NCBI GenBank assembly: GCA_019057595.1
Contig: DXJI01000041.1
Location: 1-14,969, forward strand
Reading direction: 5' to 3'
DNA length: 14,969 bases
Source: Candidatus Thorarchaeota archaeon
Lineage (GTDB): Archaea > Asgardarchaeota > Thorarchaeia > Thorarchaeales > Thorarchaeaceae
In this document: piece after piece, positions 7,436-14,712 of the stretch
How positions within the stretch are numbered: position 1 is the first letter of the stretch
How the letters are laid out: each line of letters begins with the position of its first letter
Made by a program: the position numbers and the translations under genes
The notes under the pieces: generated by a model
What the model saw: the letters and a program-made list of their open reading frames with translations, nothing else
The model's database searches: none
What the model was told of the DNA's origin: nothing

Positions 7436-8257
7436 TTGGACCTGACTGTGGAAAAACTTGCCAAAATGATTGATCATACAGTCCTCAAACCAGAGACCAC
7501 TAAGGCGAAGATCAAACAACTCTGTGATGAGGCAATCACCTATGATTTTGTTGCCATCTGTATTAATTCGACTCACGTTGAATATGCTGCCGAGCTGCTA
7601 AAGGACACTTCTGTTCAGGTGTGTATCGTTGTTGGATTCCCACTTGGTGCATCACTCTCAACTGTGAAAGCTTTCGAAACTGCAGAGGCTGTGAAGAAGG
7701 GGGCTCATGAGATCGACATGGTCATGAATGTCGGGGCTCTACGAGATGAGAACTTTGACTTTGTACAAAAGGACATTGAAGCCGTAGTGGCCGCTTCAGG
7801 AGATGCTCATGTAAAGGTCATTCTCGAAACAGGTCTCTTAATAGATGATCAAAAGCGGAAGGCGTGTATGATCTGCAAGGAGGCTGGAGCTGACTTTGTA
7901 AAAACATCCACGGGGTTTGGACCAATGGGAGCAACACCACATGATGTTCGTTTGATGCGTGAAACCGTTGGACCCAAAATGGGGGTCAAGGCGGCAGGTG
8001 GTATCCGTTCATTCAAAGATGCGATTCGTGTAATTGATGCAGGTGCTGACCGTCTTGGAACAAGTGCAGGCGTCGCAATAGTTGAGGACTTTCGATGGGT
8101 GCAGTACAGCGACTCCTGGATGGAACCAGACAAACCATGCTGGACCTGCCCGAGTCGAATGGCTAACATCGCCAAACAACCGAAAGAGGTCTATAAATGG
8201 TATAAACAGAGATGTCTGACTTGCCCGGACAAGGAGCACAACATCTTCACTGAATAG
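7436..8257 (+). CDS. deoC: Deoxyribose-phosphate aldolase with a C-terminal four-cysteine extension
   Basis: A class I aldolase that splits 2-deoxy-D-ribose-5-phosphate into glyceraldehyde-3-phosphate and acetaldehyde in deoxynucleoside breakdown. The barrel is complete: DHTVLKPETT near 13-22, D94 in EIDMVMN, the Schiff-base lysine K156 in FVKTSTGFG and the second lysine K185 in VKAAGGI. LGTSAG (208-212) is the phosphate-binding end. Most DeoC proteins end about here, at 215-230 residues. This one runs to 273 and adds C235-W-T-C238-P and C260-L-T-C263-P, two nearly identical C-x-T-C-P units 21 residues apart. They could bind zinc or an Fe-S cluster; this is inference. The start is TTG 7436 with GGAGG 8 nt upstream. 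The stop codon overlaps the SD of the next gene, the AOR-family oxidoreductase, so the two are almost surely translated from one message. Confidence 0.95.
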   Translation: MDLTVEKLAKMIDHTVLKPETTKAKIKQLCDEAITYDFVAICINSTHVEYAAELLKDTSVQVCIVVGFPLGASLSTVKAFETAEAVKKGAHEIDMVMNVGALRDENFDFVQKDIEAVVAASGDAHVKVILETGLLIDDQKRKACMICKEAGADFVKTSTGFGPMGATPHDVRLMRETVGPKMGVKAAGGIRSFKDAIRVIDAGADRLGTSAGVAIVEDFRWVQYSDSWMEPDKPCWTCPSRMANIAKQPKEVYKWYKQRCLTCPDKEHNIFTE

Positions 8258-8262
8258 GAGGT
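8256..8262 (+). promoter_or_regulatory. SD AGGAGGT of the AOR gene, overlapping the deoC stop
   Basis: AGGAGGT, a full SD match, lies 6 nt before the TTG at 8269 and shares bases with the deoC stop codon TAG (8255-8257). It fixes the unusual TTG start and suggests translational coupling of deoC and the AOR gene. Confidence 0.85.
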
Positions 8263-8268
8263 ATAAAA

Positions 8269-10050
8269 TTGTCAAAGTCTTCACTCTATGCTGATGCCGA
8301 GATTCTTCATGTTTCATTGACTGATGGGACCTTCAGAAAGGAATCCATACCCACAGATATCTACGAGAAATACATTGGAGGTCGTGGTCTTGGTGTCAAG
8401 CTCCTGTATGATAGTCTTGCTCCTGGGACTGATCCTCTCTCACCAGACAACCTGCTTGTGTTCGCTGTCGGGCCATCTACTGCGACCAGTGTACCAACAG
8501 CTGGAAGATTTGTTGTGGTGACAAAGTCTCCTCAAACCGGTACAATATTCGATTCTCATGCTGGAGGATACTTTGGTCCACAGTTGCGACGTGCAGGACT
8601 CGCCGCAGTCGTCTTTCATGGAAAGTCCCCCTCTCCAGTGTACCTCTGGATCAATGATGATGAGATTGAGATCCGAGATGCGTCAAAATACTGGGGGAAG
8701 GACACAACTGTAACAAATGATGGTCTCATAGAGGACACGGATCCAAAGGCTCAGGTCGCCTGTATCGGTCCTGCTGGAGAGAATCAGGGACTCATGGCAG
8801 CCATAATGACCGACAAGCATCGGGCAGCAGGCCGTGGAGGTGTCGGAGCTGTAATGGGTTCAAAGAACCTCAAAGCGATTGTGGCAAGAGGCACTGGTGA
8901 TGTAGGCGTTCATGACACTGAGGCGCTAAAGATTGCTGTGGAGAGAGCCCGCAGACTCATCAAAAAGAACGGTGTGACGAACAAGTCACTACCAGTCTAT
9001 GGGACACCAGTACTAGTCAATGTTGCAAACGAGCTCGGAATGCTTCCAACTTTCAATTTTCAAGAAGGTACATTCAATGACGCAGAGGGAGTTTCTGGTG
9101 AGAAACTTCTCGAACGATTCTCAGCAGGTACTTACAGCTGTCATGGATGCCCCATTGGTTGTGGTCGTGTAAGCCTGATTAAAGGAGAGAAGGTGGGTGG
9201 TCCTGAATACGAATCAATATGGTCTCTAGGTCCACAATGTGGAATTAACGACTTAGAATGGATTGCCATAGCTAATGACAAGTGCAATCTGTTAGGAATT
9301 GATACAATCTCAGTAGGAAGTACAATTGGGGCTGCAATGGAACTTGTGCAGACAGGCAAGCTAGATGCCCCCCTGAATTTTGGTGATACAACTGGAGTGC
9401 TTGAAATCATTGATGACATAGCTCATGTTCGTGGTCTTGGTGCTGAGATAGCTGAGGGTTCAAAGAGGCTTGCTGAGCGTTATGGTGCTCCAGAACTGGC
9501 GATGCAGGTGAAGGGGCTTGAGATTCCAGCGTACGATCCACGTGGAGCTCAAGGTCACGCATTAGGTTACGCAACATCAAATCGAGGTGGATGTCATCTT
9601 AGGTCATATCTGATAGGCCCAGAAGTGCTAGGGTCTCCAGTACTCATTGATCGAGATAGTCCCAAGGGAAAGGCAGACCTTGTCATGCTCTTCCAAGACC
9701 TTTCTGCAGCAATGGACTCAATGGTTGTCTGTCGGTTCACTAATTTTGCTTGGACAGTTGACGACTATGCAGATATGCTAGCGGCAGGAACAGGGTTAAA
9801 GATCAAAGGTCGTGATATACTCCTCATTGGAGAACGTATCTACAACTTAGAGCGTTTGTTCAACCTACGAGAAGGATTCACAGCAAAAGATGATACACTA
9901 CCTCCGAGGTTCTTTGAACCCCTGCCAGAGGGCGGGTCGAGGAAACGTACAGTCCAACTTGATATAATGTTACCCGAGTACTATTCACTTCGTGGCTGGG
10001 ATAAGAAAGGTGAGCCAACAAAAACCACTCTGAAGAAATTGGCCCTATGA
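8269..10050 (+). CDS. Aldehyde:ferredoxin oxidoreductase family enzyme (tungstopterin, [4Fe-4S])
   Basis: An enzyme of the tungsten AOR family, which oxidises aldehydes to acids and passes two electrons to ferredoxin; 593 residues, close to the 600-620 usual in the family. The N-terminal domain (YIGGRGLGVKLLYD, DSHAGGYFGPQLRRAG, GRGGVGAVMGSKNLKAI) contributes to tungstopterin binding. Cluster ligands are C291, C294 and C298 (CHGCPIGC), with a distant C488 in DSMVVCRF, matching the CxxCxxxC...C pattern. The pterin motif is DPRG (423-426), followed by YATSNRGGCHLR. EYESIWSLG near 313-321 is the conserved segment around the active-site glutamate. Motifs do not tell AOR from GAPOR, FOR or WOR-type members. 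The start is TTG 8269 with the SD AGGAGGT 6 nt upstream. Its place directly after deoC suggests that acetaldehyde or glyceraldehyde-3-phosphate is the substrate; this is inference. Confidence 0.94.
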   Translation: MSKSSLYADAEILHVSLTDGTFRKESIPTDIYEKYIGGRGLGVKLLYDSLAPGTDPLSPDNLLVFAVGPSTATSVPTAGRFVVVTKSPQTGTIFDSHAGGYFGPQLRRAGLAAVVFHGKSPSPVYLWINDDEIEIRDASKYWGKDTTVTNDGLIEDTDPKAQVACIGPAGENQGLMAAIMTDKHRAAGRGGVGAVMGSKNLKAIVARGTGDVGVHDTEALKIAVERARRLIKKNGVTNKSLPVYGTPVLVNVANELGMLPTFNFQEGTFNDAEGVSGEKLLERFSAGTYSCHGCPIGCGRVSLIKGEKVGGPEYESIWSLGPQCGINDLEWIAIANDKCNLLGIDTISVGSTIGAAMELVQTGKLDAPLNFGDTTGVLEIIDDIAHVRGLGAEIAEGSKRLAERYGAPELAMQVKGLEIPAYDPRGAQGHALGYATSNRGGCHLRSYLIGPEVLGSPVLIDRDSPKGKADLVMLFQDLSAAMDSMVVCRFTNFAWTVDDYADMLAAGTGLKIKGRDILLIGERIYNLERLFNLREGFTAKDDTLPPRFFEPLPEGGSRKRTVQLDIMLPEYYSLRGWDKKGEPTKTTLKKLAL

Positions 10051-10107
10051 CAACAGGGAAATAGCTAGTACAGTTGGCCAGACCAGAACTTCCGGAGATG
10101 TACACAG

Positions 10108-12063
10108 CTGGCCAGAAGAAAACGTAGACGTGGGAAATTTCGAAGAGGCCATGCTCCGTATCTCGCTAAGATACGATTCTTCTGGTGCGACACATGCAAT
10201 GTTCCAAGACTGGCTGATACAGAGTGCAATGTCTGCGGAACTGGACCTAGAAAGGTGGAATTGTCCCCGCCTGGCGATGCATTTCCTGCCATGGAGGGAC
10301 ATCTAGAGAGAGCAATCAATGCTCTTGATGCCCAATTTGGAGAAGGTGTAGGAAAGGACCTTCTTCCATCAGACAAAGCGGTCGTGATGAACAAGGTTTC
10401 ATCCCTCGATGCCATGTATGAAATCATCGTGGATGGTATTGTGGTGGGCCGTCTCAGATTTGATATTCCCAAGAGCGGGTACACGTTCATTCTCTCTCTT
10501 GAGGGGGCACGAAGAATAGGTTCCATAAGTCGACAAAAGTGGGTGACCCTACATGATGGGGTTTTAAAATACCTGAAAGATGGCGCCAATCTCATGGTTC
10601 CTGGTGTTCAGGGTTGCGACTCAGGTATCGAGGTAGATGATGAGGTTTGGATTGCCAACCCCGATGGTCAAGTTGTAGCTGCTGGAATATCTCGTATGAC
10701 TGGGTCTGAGATGACTAAGGAACCGAAAGGTTTTGCAGTCAAGATACGCTCCGTTGCTGACCCAATACCGCCCTCAGAGAATAGCAAGATAGCTACGTGG
10801 GAAGATGCTGTGCAAGCCAATGCTGCAGATCTTGACAAGATTGAAGCAGAAGCCATGTCCTTTGTTAATCGTACAATTGCTAGACAGGATGATCTTCCTG
10901 TAGTTGTAGCTTTCAGTGGTGGAAAGGATTCTTTGGCCACCTATCTAGTCGTTGAGAAAGCAATCAATGAGAGTCCACCAATCTTCTTCATGGATACTGG
11001 GATTGAACTCCCTGAAACCATTGAACACATTGAGAATTTTGCTAGGTCTCGCAAGATCAAGGTCATTGGACAGAAAGCCGGTGATCGATTCTGGGAATCC
11101 GTTGATACATTTGGTCCCCCAGCACGAGATTTCAGGTGGTGCTGCAAGGTCCTAAAACTCGGTCCTGCAGCCACATCAATTGCTGATGAGATGGGTGGAG
11201 AGAATCTGAGCTTCATGGGCCAGAGAAAATTGGAATCTTTCCAGCGATCAATAGAACCAAGAGTGACAGAAAATCCATGGGTTCCAGGGCAGACATCTGC
11301 AAATCCGATACAGAATTGGAACGCCTTGGAGGTCTGGCTCTACATCTTTCACAAGAAAGAGGACTTCAACCCACTATACACTCGAGGATATCATAGAATG
11401 GGATGCTATCTGTGTCCCTCATCACCCTTGGCTGAACTTGAAGGTCTGCAAGAAACTCATCCAGACCTCTATAGACAGTGGGAGTCAAAACTACATGAAT
11501 GGGCTGAAAAGTATGGTTTTCCTGATGATTGGGTCACTAAGGGCTTCTGGAGATGGAAAAATCTACCTGGAGGTCAGATGGAGTTAGTGAACAAACTGGG
11601 TCTGAACATTGAGCCTAGTAGAACGAGCCCAAGTCAGACATTGAACCTATCAGTAACAAAGGGAGTTTCACCTTGCGTCAAATCAGGCTTCAGTCTAGAA
11701 GGAGCTTTCTCATCAGGTATCGACCTGAACAGAGTATCAAAGATATTCCCCATATTCGGTAAGACTCGCCTATCAGAAGAACTCGGAGCGTTGCGAACAA
11801 CATCTGGTGAGAATAGTATCGCGCTATTTAGCTCAGGATCAGTGGTCGTTAGGGGTGAGGATGAAAGGTCCGTAGAGAGACTCACAAATCAAATGGAACG
11901 AGCTCTCAAACGAGCCCTCTTCTGCCAAGCATGTGGTTCCTGTGTACCACAATGTGAACATGGAGCATTGAATCTTGACGAAGGCAAGATTTCAGTCGAT
12001 GAAGAGAAGTGTACCAACTGTCTCAAGTGCGACAAATGGCCTTGCCCTACATACCTCACTTAG
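10108..12063 (+). CDS. Zinc ribbon / PUA / PP-loop (PAPS reductase-like) / 2x[4Fe-4S] ferredoxin protein; start uncertain
   Basis: A multidomain archaeal protein, 651 residues if it starts at CTG 10108. Numbers count from there. A zinc ribbon (C27, C30, C40, C43; FFWCDTCN and CNVCG) comes first. A PUA-like domain follows near 140-200 (RQKWVTLHDGVLKYLKDG). Next is the PP-loop ATPase with SGGKDS (270-275), then CC at 345-346 and CxxC at 433-436, the spacing of the APS-reductase [4Fe-4S] site, with GQRKLESFQRS between. No ECG(I/L)H catalytic tail motif is seen. Two ferredoxin motifs end it (C606, C609, C612, C616 and C635, C638, C641, C646). Annotated relatives are called PAPS reductase-like, but PUA implies RNA binding, so RNA thiolation is an alternative. 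The zinc ribbon has no ATG, GTG or TTG in frame; the first GTG (10255) would delete it. CTG 10108 has GGAG (10094-10097) 10 nt upstream. It begins 57 nt after the AOR stop and is probably in that operon. Confidence 0.88.
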   Translation: MARRKRRRGKFRRGHAPYLAKIRFFWCDTCNVPRLADTECNVCGTGPRKVELSPPGDAFPAMEGHLERAINALDAQFGEGVGKDLLPSDKAVVMNKVSSLDAMYEIIVDGIVVGRLRFDIPKSGYTFILSLEGARRIGSISRQKWVTLHDGVLKYLKDGANLMVPGVQGCDSGIEVDDEVWIANPDGQVVAAGISRMTGSEMTKEPKGFAVKIRSVADPIPPSENSKIATWEDAVQANAADLDKIEAEAMSFVNRTIARQDDLPVVVAFSGGKDSLATYLVVEKAINESPPIFFMDTGIELPETIEHIENFARSRKIKVIGQKAGDRFWESVDTFGPPARDFRWCCKVLKLGPAATSIADEMGGENLSFMGQRKLESFQRSIEPRVTENPWVPGQTSANPIQNWNALEVWLYIFHKKEDFNPLYTRGYHRMGCYLCPSSPLAELEGLQETHPDLYRQWESKLHEWAEKYGFPDDWVTKGFWRWKNLPGGQMELVNKLGLNIEPSRTSPSQTLNLSVTKGVSPCVKSGFSLEGAFSSGIDLNRVSKIFPIFGKTRLSEELGALRTTSGENSIALFSSGSVVVRGEDERSVERLTNQMERALKRALFCQACGSCVPQCEHGALNLDEGKISVDEEKCTNCLKCDKWPCPTYLT

Positions 12064-13087
12064 GTGGAGGGAATTTCTTTTTCCAACGTTCCGTGAGTTC
12101 GCTACAGGTCAGAATCTCAGGATCCGCTTCTTTGATCATTTTGAGTAGTGCCCTGAAGGATTTGTGATACTTAGGATGTCCAAAATCCTCTGGATCTGGA
12201 TGCAAGATGAATACTGCAAGACCACCTTTCGATTTGATGTACTCCATCTTCTTCTTCCACACTCGGAGCATGCTTTCCTCAGAGAGCTTGTAATAGTAGA
12301 GCAGGGTCCAGTCCTGAGGCATTGATACAGGAATCTCAAGGACCGAACTCTGGTGCCACTCCCCGTCTTCACGATACAATGGATAGAATGGAAATATGGT
12401 TCGACTTCCTGTTGCTGCATAGCCTATCGTTGAATCATCAGTATCCGGGAACGATGAGTCCCAGTCATAGCCCGCTTCCGTGAGATGTTGAATCATGGTC
12501 TTTGTCCGATGAAGAAGTGGTGCACGATACCCTATTGATGAAAGTCCTAATTCTCTACTTCGTGCTGCAGACCTCTCAATCCTCTCTTTCTGCTCAGTAA
12601 CTGGAAGGAATGGGAACTTTGCATCATGAAGAAGTCCGTGCATTCCAAAATCAAACCCATCTTCGACCAGTGTTCTGATGAAATCTTCAGAGATTTCATA
12701 TACAGGTGACTTTGCCACGATGTTGAACGTGGAAACCATGTCTTCTGCTCGCTCCATCTCAGCAAACTTGGACATTCCATACTCATAGCCAACCCGGGTG
12801 TCCACATCATGAGTCATGATGACTCCAAAGTCTTTCTTCCAAAACTCCTTCTTCTCATCAGTGGAGGGATCCAAACGATCTGCGAGATCATCAATCGGAA
12901 ATTCCCTTCTCTTTTGACCTGAAGCTGGTTTCTTTCTGAACAGGGAGAGCATTGATACAAAGGAGTTACGAATCTGGTGCGGAATGTATTCTATCAGATT
13001 CATGTTTACACCATACTGCATTGCTGCAGGTGGTTCGTATTTGATGTCCATCTCATTCCTGTAGAAATCGCTCTTTGAGACCTTCAC
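12056..13087 (-). CDS. NodB-like polysaccharide deacetylase
   Basis: A metal-dependent deacetylase of the carbohydrate esterase 4/NodB fold, 343 residues. The motifs are in order: MTHDVD (91-96, catalytic base D94 and metal ligand D96), H150-GLL-H154 (the two metal histidines), YRAP (187-190), WDSSFPD (209-215) and LHPDP (295-299). It would remove acetyl groups from N-acetylated sugars in a surface polysaccharide, or act on a related amide. There is no signal peptide or membrane segment, so it probably works in the cytoplasm on a precursor. GTG 13087 is supported by GGTGAT 8 nt upstream (plus-strand 13096-13101). It starts 17 nt after the stop of the membrane acyltransferase gene, so the two form an operon. 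Its last 8 nt overlap the convergent PP-loop gene. Confidence 0.88.
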   Translation of the reverse strand: MKVSKSDFYRNEMDIKYEPPAAMQYGVNMNLIEYIPHQIRNSFVSMLSLFRKKPASGQKRREFPIDDLADRLDPSTDEKKEFWKKDFGVIMTHDVDTRVGYEYGMSKFAEMERAEDMVSTFNIVAKSPVYEISEDFIRTLVEDGFDFGMHGLLHDAKFPFLPVTEQKERIERSAARSRELGLSSIGYRAPLLHRTKTMIQHLTEAGYDWDSSFPDTDDSTIGYAATGSRTIFPFYPLYREDGEWHQSSVLEIPVSMPQDWTLLYYYKLSEESMLRVWKKKMEYIKSKGGLAVFILHPDPEDFGHPKYHKSFRALLKMIKEADPEILTCSELTERWKKKFPPPK

Positions 13088-13104
13088 TGCACGTCATCAC
13101 CGTA

Positions 13105-14574
13105 TTACGAGGTATACTTCATCCATTGCCCATATCGAGCGAGCCATGCATTAATGACCAGACTGACCTTGGTCCGAGTTCCACCCCAGGTACTCTGTTC
13201 AAGGTCAAACCACCACGACCCATTCTGCTCTATCTCAGTAGTCTTCTGATTGTCGAGAGAAAAGAGTGTAATGACGAAACTTCTGTCACTGACCTTTTCC
13301 CATACATCCTCCTTGTCTTCAAACAGGAAAATGACTTGATTGTCTACCTTTGATGACGGTCCTTGAGGTGTCCGGAATGTAGCGCTTGCATAGGTTTCCT
13401 CAGACTCAGGATCCCCTACGCTCCAGTCTTCCATACGAAGATATCCCACAAGTTCGGTGAGCATATCTCTCAGAATGTTTCTCTTTTCTTCATCTGTGTA
13501 CTTCTTGATATACTCCTCATCTGACCTGAGGACTTTAGCTGGGACACCTGCTGCAAGACTACGGGCTGGTATATCACGATTGATTACAGACCCAGCTCCT
13601 ATTGTGGCCTCTTTACCGATGTGGACATTGGGGAGTACGAAGACTCGCCAAGGGAACCACACACCGTCCTCGATAGTGATTGGGCCAAACGCCACTGGGA
13701 ATCCTTGAAGTATTGGTTGCCAGGTACCATGTGTGAAAAGAAAGTTTGAACCACCGATACCCACCCTCTTCCCAATCTTGATGGGGTGGGTTGGGTTGAT
13801 GACACTCTGAGCGAAAATCATCGACAAATCACCGATCTCAATCTCGGATTTGTCTGTCTTGAGGCCTCCAATATACACTTGCTCTTGAATTGTCACTTCT
13901 TCACCAATGGTCACCTTGTGAGTGTCGATTATCACGAGCATTCCAAGGTTCGAATAACGACCCATTGTGAACTCGTTTGCTCGGATCATGCACGCCATAC
14001 CAATCTCCGCATAATCTCCTATCACGATTTTCTTACAGTCCAGGATTGCCAGGGGCCCAATCGATACTCCTTCACCTATCACAGCACCCTTTCTCCTGTA
14101 GTATGCAATCTTCAGACTTGAAGGCAAGAGGCCAATAGTCGCCATCTTACCAATTGGCATACTGAAGAGATCGGGGTCTCCAATGTGAGTCCTGACCATG
14201 AAAAATGGTCCAAAGAGTACTGCCAACAGAACTAGACCTCTGAGACCACCAAGAAACAGATTGTAGTCAAACAAGAGCGAATCCAGACTTGTTGACAACC
14301 AGTAGTTGTGATATATGATGTCAAAGATAATGAAGAGGATTAACCAGACCAGACCAACACCTAACATCCTTCCTCTCTTGTATCTAGGAACAAATGACTT
14401 GAATGAGAGATTGATAACTACAAGTAGAAGGACAAACAAAGCGAGCCTCTCTATTGCATACCAAGTGGGGTCGAAAAACAATGTCCAAACCCACTCGAAC
14501 ACAAACGTGACTATTGGTATAAGGATCCAGGCTGCAATTGCATAGGACCTGCTATTTCTCATGATGGCATCCAA
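13105..14574 (-). CDS. Membrane-anchored left-handed beta-helix (hexapeptide) acyltransferase
   Basis: A protein of 489 residues from the preferred start (numbers below count from TTG 14595; subtract 7). Four hydrophobic segments lie near 19-38, 46-66, 76-96 and 113-134. A hexapeptide-repeat beta-helix follows from about 170 to 356 (VIGEGVSIGPLAIL, EIGDLSMIFAQSVI, TIGAGSVINRDIPARSLAAG), with FTHGTW near 287-292, whose His is the likely catalytic residue. The ending GVPAKVLR is typical of acetyltransferases of this fold. The last 100 or so residues, rich in predicted strands and tryptophan (SWWFDLEQSTW), match nothing that I know. The likely role is acylation of a lipid-linked sugar at the membrane, with the downstream deacetylase. 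The start is TTG 14574 because GAGGAGG (plus-strand 14583-14589) lies 8 nt before it; TTG 14595 and ATG 14562 fit less well. Confidence 0.86.
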   Translation of the reverse strand: MDAIMRNSRSYAIAAWILIPIVTFVFEWVWTLFFDPTWYAIERLALFVLLLVVINLSFKSFVPRYKRGRMLGVGLVWLILFIIFDIIYHNYWLSTSLDSLLFDYNLFLGGLRGLVLLAVLFGPFFMVRTHIGDPDLFSMPIGKMATIGLLPSSLKIAYYRRKGAVIGEGVSIGPLAILDCKKIVIGDYAEIGMACMIRANEFTMGRYSNLGMLVIIDTHKVTIGEEVTIQEQVYIGGLKTDKSEIEIGDLSMIFAQSVINPTHPIKIGKRVGIGGSNFLFTHGTWQPILQGFPVAFGPITIEDGVWFPWRVFVLPNVHIGKEATIGAGSVINRDIPARSLAAGVPAKVLRSDEEYIKKYTDEEKRNILRDMLTELVGYLRMEDWSVGDPESEETYASATFRTPQGPSSKVDNQVIFLFEDKEDVWEKVSDRSFVITLFSLDNQKTTEIEQNGSWWFDLEQSTWGGTRTKVSLVINAWLARYGQWMKYTS

Positions 14575-14595
14575 GGTCTTTTCCTCCTCATTCAA

Positions 14596-14712
14596 TGAGA
14601 TGATAGTGTGTTGGATGTCGCCCTCTCGTCCAGACTATATTACCATTGCCATGCATCATCCAGCAAAGGTTATTTACTGCGTGTCCGCCACATGACTTAG
14701 TTGGCACATATT
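14596..14712. promoter_or_regulatory. Divergent promoter region of the glycan operon and the right-edge gene
   Basis: On the minus strand, GGTAATATAG (plus-strand 14635-14644) is a good TATA box. It lies about 60 nt before TTG 14574 and predicts a leader of roughly 40 nt with the SD inside it. For the plus strand, GGTTATTTAC (14668-14677) is a weaker TATA-like box about 40 nt before ATG 14713. A small dyad, CTCAT-TCA-ATGAG (14587-14599), overlaps the ribosome-binding region of the minus-strand gene. Confidence 0.5.

Noticed and set aside
8269..10050. Assigning the AOR-family gene to GAPOR, FOR or WOR
   Set aside because: Cluster and pterin motifs are shared by all subfamilies, and only a phylogeny or assay could choose; context alone is not enough.
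10065..10595. A 176-codon open frame on the minus strand opposite the zinc-ribbon/PUA region
   Set aside because: It lies antisense to recognisable zinc-ribbon and PUA-linker sequence and shows no motif of its own.
12056..12063. The 8-nt convergent overlap of two gene ends as a regulatory feature
   Set aside because: Short tail-to-tail overlaps are common in compact archaeal genomes; both stop codons are clear and neither protein is truncated.
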